In this document: one piece after another, positions 16,621 to 26,479 of the stretch
How the letters are laid out: every line of letters begins with the position of its first letter
How positions within the stretch are numbered: position 1 is the first letter of the stretch
NCBI RefSeq assembly: GCF_003058165.1
Contig: NZ_QBUC01000012.1
Coordinates: forward strand, 35,294 to 99,293
Direction: 5' to 3'
From: Paenisporosarcina sp. OV554
GTDB taxonomy: Bacteria > Bacillota > Bacilli > Bacillales_A > Planococcaceae
DNA: 64,000 nt
The notes under the pieces: model-generated
What the model was told of the DNA's origin: nothing
Database searches by the model: none
What the model saw: only the letters and a program-made list of their open reading frames with translations
Position numbers and translations under genes: made by a program

Positions 16621-17814
16621 TTATCGCTTACCAACACCTAAAGCTACTTCCAATCTTCTGCTCGCATAGGACATCATATTGCAAAAGATAAGAAAGACGA
16701 GAGCAACGAATAAAAATACTTCCATCTGTGTCCCTAGAAACTGAGGATTAGATATTATATTTCTTCCAATGCCCAGAATATCGGTTAAGCCTACAACAGC
16801 AACGAGGGAAGTGTCTTTAAATATTCCGATGAAAAGGCCTACGATTGCCGGGATAACTGCACGTAACGCTTGAGGTAAGATAATAAATGTCATCTTGAAT
16901 GCTGTATTTAGTCCAAGTGATTCCGCCGCTTCAAATTGTCCTCGAGGAATTGATTGCAATCCTCCACGTATGTTTTCTGCTAAGTATGCTGCAGTAAATA
17001 AAGTGAATCCAACCATCGCTCGGATGACATTATTGATGTCTATTCCATGTCCCATAAACAACGGCAGCATCAACTGAGCAATAAACAAGATGGTAATCAA
17101 GGGAACTCCTCGAATCAATTCAATATAACCAATGCTGAACCAACGAACTATTGGTAATTTGCTTCTTCTTCCAAGCGCCAGTAGTAACCCCAGTGGAAAA
17201 GAAAAAACGATAGCTACCAAAGATATTAGTAAAGTTAATAAAAAACCACCCCATAAATTAGTGCCAACATGATTAAATACACCAAAACCACTTAATAAAA
17301 AAACAATGACTGGAAACATGAGAAACCAGGCGATGAGTAGTGGTTTTTTTAACTTTGGCCGGTTCTTGCCTATTACATATGCAGTCACAAGTACGACAAC
17401 ATTTACTAGCAACCATATACGGGTTTCTGTCATGACGAAGGGCAAACATCCTAAGATCGTATACATTCCTACCATTGCTATTGTTAAGTGGGCGACTGTT
17501 CCCTTCCACAATCCCCATGAAAGACCCATTAGTACCGAAGAAAGCGTTAAACAAATCCATAGCCGCCAAACTTCTGCTGCCGGGTACTGACCCACTGCTA
17601 ATAACCTGAAATTAGCTGAAATAACCTGCCAATCGGCACTAAAGAAAATCCATACAATCGAATTCTTCACTATCAAATAACTAATGATCCCAAATACGAT
17701 CGTTAACAGTGTGTTTTTCCAACTACTAAATAAGTTCTTCTTCAACCAGCTCACTGTATGTGTTAGTGGTTTATATGGAGCTTCTTGTGTCTGTTGAAAT
17801 TCTTCACGATTCAC
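16621..17814 (-). CDS. aapM: Amino-acid ABC transporter permease, AapM-like
   Basis: About 397 aa with 8 or more hydrophobic segments. The C-terminal half is a HisM/GlnP-type permease domain with the EAA-type loop ESLGLNTAFKMTFIILPQALRAVIPAIVGLFIG. The long N-terminal membrane extension is characteristic of AapM/BztC-type permeases rather than short GlnP proteins. I prefer the GTG at 17814, since the more upstream GTG lies within the ribosome binding site. It pairs with AapQ to form the channel. The gap to the upstream gene is then only a few bases. Confidence 0.88.
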   Translation of the reverse strand: MNREEFQQTQEAPYKPLTHTVSWLKKNLFSSWKNTLLTIVFGIISYLIVKNSIVWIFFSADWQVISANFRLLAVGQYPAAEVWRLWICLTLSSVLMGLSWGLWKGTVAHLTIAMVGMYTILGCLPFVMTETRIWLLVNVVVLVTAYVIGKNRPKLKKPLLIAWFLMFPVIVFLLSGFGVFNHVGTNLWGGFLLTLLISLVAIVFSFPLGLLLALGRRSKLPIVRWFSIGYIELIRGVPLITILFIAQLMLPLFMGHGIDINNVIRAMVGFTLFTAAYLAENIRGGLQSIPRGQFEAAESLGLNTAFKMTFIILPQALRAVIPAIVGLFIGIFKDTSLVAVVGLTDILGIGRNIISNPQFLGTQMEVFLFVALVFLIFCNMMSYASRRLEVALGVGKR

Positions 17815-17819
17815 TTTTC

Positions 17820-18998
17820 TCACCTCTCTACTAGTTGCGTATATTTGTTAAATATATTCATTAAGAGTGACGTGAATAAACTCATAGATAAGTAGACTAG
17901 AATCACGATTGATATGACTTCTACACTTTTACCTGTTTGACTTAGAACTGTAATCCCAACTCCTACTAGTTCTGGGTACGCTACCGCTGCAGCTAGACTT
18001 GAATTCTTAATTAGATTTAAATATTGATTCGTTAAAGGAGGGATAATAATCCGAATAGCCTGAGGTAAAATAACAAGTCTTAATATAGTTGGACTTTTCA
18101 AGCCTAGTGCTTTTGCTGCTTCAACTTGTCCTTTTGGTACGGCCAAAATACCTCCCCGTACAATTTCAGCAATATAGGAAGCGGTATACATGACAAGTGC
18201 TACTAATAGTGCACCAAAACCCGGTCCAATTGTGTAACCCCCATCAAAACCTCGTCCAGCAATCACCGGAACACTAAGTAAAAGTGGCGACTGTAATGTG
18301 AAAATCCATGTGATTACTCCCCATCCAACTAGAGAACCAAGAGCCCAGAATGACGGATATTTTCGCTGACCTGTTTCTACTTGTTTTATGATTCTAACTT
18401 TCCAAACGATATACGATAGAAAAAGACCAACTAAAAGAGAAATGAACCATATCATGGAAGATGGCGTTAGCTCGAACCAAGGAATAACAGTCCCTCTATT
18501 ACTAAAATAAAAGAGTCCAAATGCATTTAAGCTTTTTTCTATACTGGGAAAGCTTAAAAACACAGCATAAAACCAAATGAAAATCTGAACTAACAAAGGG
18601 GTATTACGAAAAACTTCCACATAGACAGTAGCCACTGTTTTTGCTAACCAGTTATTCGATAACCGAGAAATACCAATGATGAATCCAAGAATAGTAGCTA
18701 AAATGATTCCAATTAAAGCGACTTTAATTGTATTTAAAATTCCTACAAGGAATGCTTTACCATAAGTATCTGTCGAAGAAAACTCTATCAACTTATCTCC
18801 TATATCAAATGACGCCATTTTACCTAAGAAATCATAACCAAAACTCATTCCCATTTGCTTTAAACTACCAAGAGCATTGGTGAAAAAGAATGCTCCTAAA
18901 AGCATAACCAGTAAAGCAAATATAGCTTGAAGAAGAATGGGAATGACTCGTTTATCTCTCCAAAAAGGTGGTGACGTCGAAGATGAAAGTTTTTTCAC
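17820..18998 (-). CDS. aapQ: Amino-acid ABC transporter permease, AapQ-like
   Basis: A 392-aa integral membrane protein. The hydrophobic N-terminus is followed by a HisM-type domain: FLVGILNTIKVALIGIILATILGFIIG, VYVEVFRNTPLLVQIFIWFYAV, and the EAA loop EAAKALGLKSPTILRLVILPQAIRIIIPPLTNQYLNLIKNSS. The large insertion between the first TM pairs is typical of AapQ/BztB. GTG start with AGGTGA 7 nt before. A hairpin between this gene and the binding-protein gene probably lowers its expression relative to the binding protein. Confidence 0.88.
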   Translation of the reverse strand: MKKLSSSTSPPFWRDKRVIPILLQAIFALLVMLLGAFFFTNALGSLKQMGMSFGYDFLGKMASFDIGDKLIEFSSTDTYGKAFLVGILNTIKVALIGIILATILGFIIGISRLSNNWLAKTVATVYVEVFRNTPLLVQIFIWFYAVFLSFPSIEKSLNAFGLFYFSNRGTVIPWFELTPSSMIWFISLLVGLFLSYIVWKVRIIKQVETGQRKYPSFWALGSLVGWGVITWIFTLQSPLLLSVPVIAGRGFDGGYTIGPGFGALLVALVMYTASYIAEIVRGGILAVPKGQVEAAKALGLKSPTILRLVILPQAIRIIIPPLTNQYLNLIKNSSLAAAVAYPELVGVGITVLSQTGKSVEVISIVILVYLSMSLFTSLLMNIFNKYTQLVER

Positions 18999-19061
18999 GT
19001 ATGATTCACCTCACCGTTATTTTTCCAAAAGTAATTCTTCTTGTTTAAACTTAAAAAGAAG

Positions 19062-19098
19062 AGGCCTGCCCCCCTAGTTTGAAAAGGTATGCAGGCCT
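19062..19098 (-). terminator. Attenuating terminator after the binding-protein gene
   Basis: On the minus strand AGGCCTGC pairs with GCAGGCCT across a 21-nt loop, followed by CTTCTTTTT. Read-through hairpins after the binding-protein gene are common in ABC importer operons and favour excess binding protein. Confidence 0.65.
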
Positions 19099-19136
19099 AA
19101 ATCTATAATCGACATTTCTACACTAAAATTAGTACT

Positions 19137-20183
19137 TTATCGGAAAGGCGGAGAATACATTAAGCCACCATTTGTCCAAAGTTCGTTTGGACCACGATCT
19201 AAATCAAACACTGTGTCTGGGCCAAGATGGCGATTATAAACTTCGCCGTAGTTCCCCACAGCCTTAATGATCTGAACAACAAAGTCTTTTGGTAATCCCA
19301 GTTGCTCACCAAGATCCCCTTCAACACCTAAGAAACGACGAATTTCAGGATCTTCACTATCAATGAAAGTATCTACATTGCCCTGCGTAATTCCGTACTC
19401 TTCTGCTTGTATCAATGCATATACAGTCCATGTCACTACGCCTACCCATTTCGAATCTCCGTCTTTTACGGAAGGAGCTAGCGGTTCTTTAGATAAAACC
19501 TCTGATAAGATAAAATGTTCATCTGGTTTGGCTAAAGTCGATCGACGAGAAACTAATCCAGAGCGGTCCGTAGTAAACCCATCTACACTTCCTTCTTCAT
19601 AAGCAGCAATTGCTGCATCTTGACTATCAAATACAACGGGCTCATAAGTGACTCCCAATTTACGCATTTGGTCAGCCAAATTAAGTTCGGTTGTTGTGCC
19701 GGATTCAACTGCAATTCGTGTTCCTTGTAAATCCTTTAAACTTTTAATTCCACTATCTTCACGCACCATCATCCCTTGGCCGTCATAAAACGTAACCGGT
19801 GCAAAAGCTAGTCCAACAGAAGCGTCTCGAGAAGTGGTATACGTGGTATTTCTCGCTAAAACATCAACCTCGCCCGTTTGAACAGCAATAAAACGCTCCT
19901 CTGCTGATAAGGGTCTGTATTCAACCGCATCGGGGTCTCCAAAGATAGCTGCGGCTATCGCTTTTGTAATATCAACATCCATTCCCGAATAACTTCCATC
20001 AGATGCTACATAACCAAAACCTGGTATATCAGCGTTAACTCCACCCACTAATTTACCTCGCTTTTTGACTATATCTAATTGTGATTTGGATTTGGTTTCT
20101 TCAGCCTTTTCTTCTGAACATCCAGCTAAGACAACCGAAAATATGAGTAAAATGCTTAATAAAGCTAATAAATGTTTTTTCAT
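19137..20183 (-). CDS. aapJ: Amino-acid ABC transporter substrate-binding lipoprotein, AapJ-like
   Basis: About 348 aa from the ATG at 20183, ten codons inside the longest frame; this start gives a proper lipoprotein signal (LLIFSVVLAGC, lipobox LAGC). The periplasmic-binding-protein type 2 fold shows FGYVASDGSYSGMDVDITKAIAAAIFGD, ERFIAVQTGEVDVLARNTTYTTSRD and GTRIAVESGTTTELNLADQMR. Its length and the C-terminal ELWTNGGLMYSPPFR match AapJ/BztA general L-amino-acid binders rather than the ~260-aa GlnH type. Probably captures polar amino acids, perhaps glutamate or aspartate. Confidence 0.9.
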   Translation of the reverse strand: MKKHLLALLSILLIFSVVLAGCSEEKAEETKSKSQLDIVKKRGKLVGGVNADIPGFGYVASDGSYSGMDVDITKAIAAAIFGDPDAVEYRPLSAEERFIAVQTGEVDVLARNTTYTTSRDASVGLAFAPVTFYDGQGMMVREDSGIKSLKDLQGTRIAVESGTTTELNLADQMRKLGVTYEPVVFDSQDAAIAAYEEGSVDGFTTDRSGLVSRRSTLAKPDEHFILSEVLSKEPLAPSVKDGDSKWVGVVTWTVYALIQAEEYGITQGNVDTFIDSEDPEIRRFLGVEGDLGEQLGLPKDFVVQIIKAVGNYGEVYNRHLGPDTVFDLDRGPNELWTNGGLMYSPPFR

Positions 20184-20213
20184 GTTTTGGTCCCAACCCC
20201 CTATTTTTTTCAA

Positions 20214-20675
20214 ACTACTATTTAAAAATACTATTTTGCTTTAATCTATCCCCCTCTAATAGACAATTTACCCTTAGTTAACTTTATGAAATAAACCCTA
20301 TTAAAATACCAAATAATTCTGATAATTCATTCCGATACTTGAAATATAAATCTTTTAACATCAAAAGCTCATCTCTTCTTTGGCCTGTTATAGAATTGGT
20401 TTTTCATCGAATCTCCTGTTTTCATATACTCACTATCTATTTAACATAATAGATATCCTATTTATTCATAAAACTATCGTTTTTGACTTAACGCCTCTTT
20501 TACATTAGATTTCTTTTTCAAAGTGTTTACTTCTAATCTATCTAATTGTTGGTAATAGTCTAACTGGTTTTACATAGAAACCCATTTTTAATTTAGTTTA
20601 GAATTGACAGTTTCTTCGCTTTTGTAAATAATTCATCACTGTGAAGCACGAAGATGCAATAACTCTCTACAACAA
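20214..20675. other. AT-rich intergenic region
   Basis: About 460 bp without a convincing gene. On the minus strand a short open stretch around 20484-20575 reads QLDYYQQLDRLEVNTLKKKS and ends at a stop. It has no start codon in frame and no recognised family, so it is either chance or a gene remnant. The 5' part holds the aap promoter region; I could not assign clear -10/-35 boxes. Confidence 0.3.
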
Positions 20676-20709
20676 AAGGACTTACCTTCACAAACAAAGG
20701 TAAGTCCTT
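20676..20709 (-). terminator. Terminator of the SGNH/ABC operon
   Basis: AAGGACTTACCTT pairs perfectly with AAGGTAAGTCCTT (8-nt loop). On the minus strand it is followed by TTGTTG, and it lies 12 nt after the permease stop codon. Confidence 0.7.
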
Positions 20710-20720
20710 AAATATACTAG

Positions 20721-21710
20721 TTAATATACATCTCTTCGGGTAAATGTAATAAAAGCGACAAGGAGTGCAGCGATTCCCCATATCGTTAGAATAATCATTG
20801 AAAAGCCCAAGGTCATCCCTTGAATTGGGGGAGCCCCTCCACTGATATAATCCGTAATTCGAAGATTGACCATAAATAAATACTTTGCGGACTCCCAAGA
20901 TGACACCATGTTGGCTAAAATGGGACCCGAGATCAGAGTCGCTAACATAACGCCAGTTACAGCAGCCGTGCTACGTATTAAAACAGATAGCATTAACGTT
21001 ATGGACCCGACAATAATTCCAACGAACCAAGCAAGACCTAATTCCATCAAAAGGTATTGCCATTGATAAATTAAGTGAACATTAGTTGTGACGAGAACGT
21101 TGCCATTTGTTGAAAATCCAGTCAGGATAGGCATCGTCCACCCGGAATAGCCAAAAACAGCACCTGAGATGAGATAAGACAATAAAGCAAGCGATAATAC
21201 GATAAAAGAAACGGAAAGAATCATTGTGAGAAACTTACTCATTAAAATGCGCCATCTCTTAACAGGCCTTGTTAGGAGCATTTTAATTGTGCCACCACTT
21301 AATTCAGATGACACCAGATCTCCTACGACCACAACAACCATTAGTGGCATTAATAAATCAATTGAATTTTCCACAAACATTCGCATAAACGTTGGGGCTC
21401 CAGGTGCTGAAGGATCCACATCATGTTCTAAGTAATATTCTTGTTCGCTAATTCTAATCAAAAAATATTTGCGTAAATCGTCTGGAATGGTACTCGAATT
21501 AAGACGGTTTTGTGTATTTACAATATCCTGTTGTAATTGTGATCTCCAGTCTGTCGTACCTAAACGTTCTTGTAAGGATTTCACTTCTTTCATTTGGGCG
21601 TAAGTAAACAGTGCAACTAGGACGGCTACTATCGCTAAAATGATGTAAAGCCGTTTTTTTCGGACAAGCTTGATCAGCTCATTGTGCACTAAATTAATCA
21701 ATTGTCTCAC
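20721..21710 (-). CDS. ABC-2 type transporter permease
   Basis: A 329-aa membrane protein. The N-terminal helix (RLYIILAIVAVLVALFTYAQ) is followed by a roughly 100-residue extracytoplasmic loop, then about five TM segments (LMPLMVVVVVGDLVSSELSGGTIKMLLTRPVKRW is a typical ABC-2 motif). It forms an exporter with the ATPase encoded immediately upstream; the two ORFs overlap by 17 nt. Relatives (BcrB-like) export peptides or lipids, or act in lantibiotic/bacitracin-type resistance. The cargo here is unknown. Confidence 0.85.
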   Translation of the reverse strand: MRQLINLVHNELIKLVRKKRLYIILAIVAVLVALFTYAQMKEVKSLQERLGTTDWRSQLQQDIVNTQNRLNSSTIPDDLRKYFLIRISEQEYYLEHDVDPSAPGAPTFMRMFVENSIDLLMPLMVVVVVGDLVSSELSGGTIKMLLTRPVKRWRILMSKFLTMILSVSFIVLSLALLSYLISGAVFGYSGWTMPILTGFSTNGNVLVTTNVHLIYQWQYLLMELGLAWFVGIIVGSITLMLSVLIRSTAAVTGVMLATLISGPILANMVSSWESAKYLFMVNLRITDYISGGAPPIQGMTLGFSMIILTIWGIAALLVAFITFTRRDVY

Positions 21711-22611
21711 CTCCTGTTAACTCAATAAATAAATCTTCGAGTGTTGGAAGTTTCGTTTGGATTCCGCTAACCTTGACGCCTTCGCGAACCAATCTTTCAT
21801 TTATCAAAGAGAGCTTTCCTTCATCGTAATGGGTAATTATTATTCCATCTTTTTCAAATATTATTGTTGTTTCTTCTGATAAAATTCTTCTCCCCTCAGC
21901 CAAAGGTTGAAGCTTCCAAGATACTCGCTCCTGTTCGGCTAGTAAGAGAGCCACTGAATCAACTTTAATAATTTCGCCTTTTGAAATAATGGCTACTCGA
22001 TCACACATCAATTGGATTTCACTTAGTAAATGGGAGGAAATAAGAATACTTATTTGGTCTTGTTCTGCTAAAGTCCGAATAAATTCACGCATTTCTCTTA
22101 TACCCACTGGATCAAGTCCGTTCGTTGGTTCATCTAGAATGAGAACTTTTGGTTTTCCAAGTAATGCCTGAGCAATTCCCAGACGTTGACGCATTCCTAA
22201 AGAATAGGTTTTAACTAGATCATGAATCCGGTTTTGAAGTCCCACTTGTGTGACGACTTCATTTATGCGATTTTCATTAATTTCGGGAACCATACGAGCA
22301 AACTGCTGTAAATTCTCCCAGCCAGATAAATATGGATACAGTTCAGGGTTTTCTACAATACAGCCAATTTGTTTTATGGCATTTGAAAAGTCATCAGCTA
22401 AGTTAAAACCGCAAATAGATATTTCACCAGAAGTTGGTTTAATCAATCCAACAAGCATGCGGATAGTGGTTGTTTTCCCAGCTCCATTTGGTCCAAGGAA
22501 ACCGAAAACTTCACCTTGTTTTAGTTCAAATGAAATCTTTTTGATGATTTCTTTGTTTCTAATTTTTTTCTGAAGGTCTTTAACTACTAATGTAGATTCG
22601 AGGTTATTCAT
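21694..22611 (-). CDS. ABC transporter ATP-binding protein, BcrA/DrrA-like
   Basis: About 305 aa from the ATG at 22611, chosen because GAAGGAG is correctly spaced from it. Walker A GPNGAGKTT, signature YSLGMRQRLGIAQAL, Walker B VLILDEPTNGLDP and the H-loop in ILISSHLLSEI are present. A C-terminal extension of about 90 residues follows, as in self-resistance exporters. It is translationally coupled on both sides (8-nt overlap with the SGNH gene, 17-nt with the permease gene). Confidence 0.9.
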   Translation of the reverse strand: MNNLESTLVVKDLQKKIRNKEIIKKISFELKQGEVFGFLGPNGAGKTTTIRMLVGLIKPTSGEISICGFNLADDFSNAIKQIGCIVENPELYPYLSGWENLQQFARMVPEINENRINEVVTQVGLQNRIHDLVKTYSLGMRQRLGIAQALLGKPKVLILDEPTNGLDPVGIREMREFIRTLAEQDQISILISSHLLSEIQLMCDRVAIISKGEIIKVDSVALLLAEQERVSWKLQPLAEGRRILSEETTIIFEKDGIIITHYDEGKLSLINERLVREGVKVSGIQTKLPTLEDLFIELTGGETID

Positions 22612-23407
22612 TTTTCTCATTCTCCTTCTCAAAATTAATGAGAGAAGCTACACGATCTCCAACTAATTGATATCCCATACTGTTTGGATGAAATTTATCA
22701 CCAGCTAAATAATTGTTAACATTCAATTGAAACAAGTCAAAAGTAGGAACAAATACGAATTTTTCAAAAGTTGCAGCCAAATCAGCAGTATCGAAATTCC
22801 ACTTACGAACTGCATTTGATGTGGTTTTTGCATCTGACAATTCGATGAACGGATTGTAAAGTCCAATATGGTAAACCGTTGTTTGAGGATTAATTTTTCT
22901 TATCGTTCCATAAATTTCTTTGAGGTTACTTAAATACGTTTTTTCAAGAGCATCAATGTTAGATTGCTTAAAATTAGTTAGCGTTGTCCCTCCTTGAAAT
23001 AAATCATTCGCTCCGATTGTCATGACAACGATGTCTGATTGTCGTATCTGTCTTTGCATTTCTGTTTGTTTAAGCTGATTTATCAGTTGTTGTGAAGTGT
23101 AACCACTGATGGCTAAATTTGATAAATTCACATTTTGTTTCGTTTTTGATTTCAAGTCGTTCAACATGTACTGAACGTACCCTTTCCCCGTCGAATCTCC
23201 AGTTCCACGAGTTAATGAATCACCAATCGCAACGATAAAAACATCTTTTGTTTGAGTTGTGTCTGTAGAAATGGTCGCTGACTTTTCTACAGGTGGAGGA
23301 GGATTGTTGAAAAATTGATCGTTGATAGTGAAGGATAAACCAACCACCCACATGACAGTAGCAACTAATGATAAAAACGTAATGATTTTGACCGAATTTA
23401 ATTTCAC
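22604..23407 (-). CDS. SGNH/GDSL hydrolase, membrane-anchored
   Basis: Length 267 aa. An N-terminal signal anchor (IITFLSLVATVMWVVGLSFTI) precedes a GDSL-family domain: block I VAIGDSLTRGTG (catalytic Ser), block III IVVMTIGANDLFQGG, and block V with Asp/His in GDKFHPNSMGYQLVGD. It would be an extracytoplasmic lipase/esterase or deacylase. It is the first gene of a three-gene operon with an ABC exporter, so it may work on exported lipid or cell-wall material. Homologs near such ABC pairs are common in Bacillales (YpmR-like). GTG start. Confidence 0.87.
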   Translation of the reverse strand: MKLNSVKIITFLSLVATVMWVVGLSFTINDQFFNNPPPPVEKSATISTDTTQTKDVFIVAIGDSLTRGTGDSTGKGYVQYMLNDLKSKTKQNVNLSNLAISGYTSQQLINQLKQTEMQRQIRQSDIVVMTIGANDLFQGGTTLTNFKQSNIDALEKTYLSNLKEIYGTIRKINPQTTVYHIGLYNPFIELSDAKTTSNAVRKWNFDTADLAATFEKFVFVPTFDLFQLNVNNYLAGDKFHPNSMGYQLVGDRVASLINFEKENEKNE

Positions 23408-23680
23408 AATATCATCCTCTTTTTCTAAATGGGTAAGTTAATTAAACGTAGTCAATAATGAGCAGAAAGTAAAGTACAGGATACTCTGTTGTCGGTTTTA
23501 ATAGTGAGATCTATTTTTAGTAATTATGATTAGGATTGATTTCATTTATGTAAAGACAAACTAATACTCAGTTTAATCATCATCGATAACGATTAAACAG
23601 ATATAGTGGTAAAGTATACATTGAACCGCAAGATATTCATGATTGTGGGAAACAAGATTCGATTAAAATGAGGTGCACAG

Positions 23681-24841
23681 ATGAATATATTTTCACAACA
23701 TAACCCGACGAAATTATATTTTGGTAAAGGGCAAATTAGTCAATTATCAACAGAAGTTGAAAAGAAGAAAGTACTTGTTGTTTATGGCGGAGGAAGTATT
23801 AAACAAAATGAGGTCTATGAAGATGTCATGAAAGAACTTAATAAAGCAGAAGCCACAATAGTTGAATTACCTGGTGTTGAACAAAACCCACGTTTAACAA
23901 CAGTTCATAGAGGCGTTGAGATGTGTAAATCACAAGAAATTGACATTCTTTTAGCTGTTGGGGGCGGAAGTGTAATTGATTGCACAAAAGCAATGGCTAT
24001 CGGCGCAAAATATGATGGCGATGTGTGGGATTTAATTACACGAAAAGCTCCCATTGAATCTGCCCTACCTATCGGGACCGTGCTTACTCTAGCTGCAACT
24101 GGTTCTGAAATGAATCCCATATCAGTTATTTCAAACTGGGAAACAAAAGATAAATTAGGTTGGGGATCGCCACATGTATTCCCCCGTTTTTCAATCTTAG
24201 ATCCTACTTATACGTTTTCGGTGTCTCGTAAGCAAACTGTTTATGGCATTGTCGATAGCATGTCTCACGCTCTTGAACACTATTTTCATCGCACAAAAAA
24301 CACACCAATGATTGATGGATTTATTGAATCATTACTTCGAACAGCTATTGAAACAGGTCCAAAATTACTGGACGATTTAACATCATACGATCATCGCGAA
24401 ACGATGATGTACATCAGTACAACAGCATTTAATGAAACATTATCGAATGGAACAGATGGTGGTGACTGGGCTACCCATCGAATCGAGCATGCCATTTCAG
24501 CTGTGTATGACATTCCTCACGGTGGAGGTCTAGCCATTTTGTTCCCCCATTGGTTAGAGCATGTGCTAGAAGAAGACCCATCACGTGCGAAAATGCTAGC
24601 CATGAACGTCTTCGGCATTTCAGATGAAGGAAAAAGTGACCTGGAAGTTGCGAGAGATGGAGCAAAAGCGCTTCGTGCATTCTGGGACTCTCTTAATGCT
24701 CCAAATCGTTTAAGCGACTATAGCATCGACGACAAAGATATCGAGTTGATTATCGATAAAACCTTTATTAAACCAGGTGTCGGTGTTTATAAAGAACTGG
24801 ATCGAGAAAGTGTTAAAGATATTTTAATTCGGTCATTGTAA
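23681..24841 (+). CDS. Iron-containing alcohol dehydrogenase, NADH-dependent butanol dehydrogenase-like
   Basis: Group III metal-dependent alcohol dehydrogenase of 386 aa (YugJ/BdhA type). NAD(P)-binding [16 protein letters not shown] and [10 protein letters not shown] are present. Metal ligands come from the Asp/His cluster [12 protein letters not shown] and from [27 protein letters not shown]. It reduces aldehydes to alcohols (butyraldehyde type) or the reverse. A monocistronic gene with a strong terminator. The start at 23681 has GAGGTGC upstream. Confidence 0.9.
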   Translation: MNIFSQHNPTKLYFGKGQISQLSTEVEKKKVLVVYGGGSIKQNEVYEDVMKELNKAEATIVELPGVEQNPRLTTVHRGVEMCKSQEIDILLAVGGGSVIDCTKAMAIGAKYDGDVWDLITRKAPIESALPIGTVLTLAATGSEMNPISVISNWETKDKLGWGSPHVFPRFSILDPTYTFSVSRKQTVYGIVDSMSHALEHYFHRTKNTPMIDGFIESLLRTAIETGPKLLDDLTSYDHRETMMYISTTAFNETLSNGTDGGDWATHRIEHAISAVYDIPHGGGLAILFPHWLEHVLEEDPSRAKMLAMNVFGISDEGKSDLEVARDGAKALRAFWDSLNAPNRLSDYSIDDKDIELIIDKTFIKPGVGVYKELDRESVKDILIRSL

Positions 24842-24882
24842 AGTTAGAGGTAAGTATTCATGTTATTAGTTTTAATGAAAAC

Positions 24883-24918
24883 AAAAAGGATGAATCTCAA
24901 ATGAGAATCATCCTTTTT
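24883..24918. terminator. Bidirectional terminator between convergent genes
   Basis: AAAAAGGATGAATCTCA against TGAGAATCATCCTTTTT (one internal asymmetry), with A/T tracts on both sides. It serves the alcohol dehydrogenase gene (+) and the small membrane-protein gene (-). Confidence 0.8.
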
Positions 24919-24929
24919 GCATTTCCCTG

Positions 24930-25265
24930 TTAAGCGACATCATTATTATTATTCATAAATTCATCTTCGGGTTTTGCGGCATCAAGCATAAGAAAAATTG
25001 CAGTAAGAATATGCATGACCATTCCTACAAACGGAATCCATGCGATACAAGAAGTGACTATTCCTAATATACTACCCGTCGAAGAACCACCGCTCTTTTT
25101 AGTCAAGACTAAAGTTACAATGTGCAAAGCAAGCATAACACCTAGAGGTATCCATAAAAAACTAACGACAATTATTCCACCTAATATGGGGATCCCTAGG
25201 AATGCTTCAAGACCACCACTAACCCATTTTAAAATCTTAGGTGTAGACAAATCAATCACATCCAT
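24930..25265 (-). CDS. Small membrane protein of unknown function
   Basis: A 111-aa protein with three hydrophobic segments (LGIPILGGIIVVSFLWIPLGVMLALHIVTLVL, ILGIVTSCIAWIPFVGMVMHILTAIFLML) and an acidic Asn-rich tail (EDEFMNNNNDVA). No family recognised with certainty; similar small hydrophobic proteins are frequent in Bacillales. The Shine-Dalgarno site is weak. Confidence 0.6.
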   Translation of the reverse strand: MDVIDLSTPKILKWVSGGLEAFLGIPILGGIIVVSFLWIPLGVMLALHIVTLVLTKKSGGSSTGSILGIVTSCIAWIPFVGMVMHILTAIFLMLDAAKPEDEFMNNNNDVA

Positions 25266-25475
25266 TCAGAAGAATTTCTTTTTAATATATCATTCATTCA
25301 AGTTGTTTTATTCGTCAATATGTAAAAAACAACAATTTCTCCGATAATATAATACGGAAAAATCATTTAATACAAAATGAAAATACGTGAGAATAGCTGA
25401 ATCAACATGGTTTTGTACTAAACATTCAACACCCCCACATACATTCTTACTAGCGACTACACAGGGGTGAAGAAT

Positions 25476-26114
25476 TTGAATGCTAAATATAATCCTAACT
25501 TAGATGCCATGTTAAATGAACGCTATTATTTAAAATCCATTGAAGCAAAAGGAGCTCGAATAAAATACATACCATCAAATCTCGGACAGGAATTTTTGAA
25601 TTACAAAAAATGTATTAAGGACACTCTTGCCTCAAACGTTCTGACCATCAATGGAGAAGTATTTACCCAGGAATTTTTTATTGATCAATACAACTACTAT
25701 TTTATTAATTGGTGTATACCTACAGCCAAGAGATTGATACTCGAAAATCAGCTCAAACCGGTAAAAATCGATTTAAAAGGCATCATTGATCAAGTTAGGA
25801 AGAATGAAATAGACCAAAAGTATTTACCAATTGCATTAAAAAATGAACAACCCATAATTATTGCTTATTACCCTACATGTCCCCAACCTAGTGTGGTAAT
25901 TGATGGGAACCACAGGGTGTTGGCTAAGAGTGAAGCTGGTGAATTTACTATTAATGCGTTTGATTTATCACCTCATATTCATCTTCAAGCAATGACATCT
26001 GATTTAGATCGTTTATTGTACAAAATACATCATAATCTGACATCTATTGGAGAATCGATTGCAGGCTATTTATCAGCAGCAGATTTAAAAAGAAAATTGT
26101 TTACAATTTGTTAG
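25476..26114 (+). CDS. Hypothetical protein with a ParB/Srx-like DGNHR motif
   Basis: About 212 aa. I prefer the TTG at 25476 because AGGGGTG lies about 7 nt upstream; a GTG three codons earlier lies inside that site. The C-terminal half has an isolated PSVVIDGNHRVLAKSEAG, reminiscent of the nucleotide-binding DGxHR motif of ParB/sulfiredoxin-fold proteins. No HTH domain and no ParA partner are near, so it is not a plasmid partition protein. Function unknown. It lies next to repeat copy C. Confidence 0.55.
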   Translation: MNAKYNPNLDAMLNERYYLKSIEAKGARIKYIPSNLGQEFLNYKKCIKDTLASNVLTINGEVFTQEFFIDQYNYYFINWCIPTAKRLILENQLKPVKIDLKGIIDQVRKNEIDQKYLPIALKNEQPIIIAYYPTCPQPSVVIDGNHRVLAKSEAGEFTINAFDLSPHIHLQAMTSDLDRLLYKIHHNLTSIGESIAGYLSAADLKRKLFTIC

Positions 26115-26164
26115 CACTCTCACTAATACCGGAAATAGCTCCATTTATCGGTCTTCTTTTTTCA

Positions 26165-26333
26165 TGGCTCTGTTAAATTATACTGTTGTTTATCGTACAT
26201 TTGCGCTAGCCGCACGTTCCGCATGAGCCAACAAGTATGAAAACCACATACTTGTTGGTCTCGTTCTTCACGCTCTTGCGGCGTGCTAGGCGCAAATGTA
26301 CTATTTTGTTTGTTCTTCATTATTAACAGCATT
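26165..26333 (-). repeat. Dispersed palindromic repeat, copy C
   Basis: Opposite orientation to copies A and B. It begins GGCTCTGTTAAAT, contains GTACATTTGCGCTAGCCGCA and its mirror TGCTAGGCGCAAATGTAC near the far end, and finishes ATTAACAGC. The centre is a stem of ATGAAAACCACATACTTGTTGG type. Nearly 170 bp can fold into one long hairpin. It is the best-preserved copy. Confidence 0.8.
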
Positions 26334-26438
26334 CTTAAACTTTGCCTTTTTCATAAATAATAGAAATGAGCCAGCCTCTGAGTGGCTCGGTAAATGTCTT
26401 AATAATAGAAGAAGAATAGGAATGATTTTTTCACATTG

Positions 26439-26470
26439 AAAAAGGTCACAAGAATTCTTGTGACCTTTTT
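26439..26470. terminator. Terminator of the prkA-yhbH-spoVR operon
   Basis: A perfect palindrome in which AAAAAGGTCACAAGAA meets its complement TTCTTGTGACCTTTTT, located 10 nt after the spoVR stop. Confidence 0.8.
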
Positions 26471-26479
26471 GTATGGATT

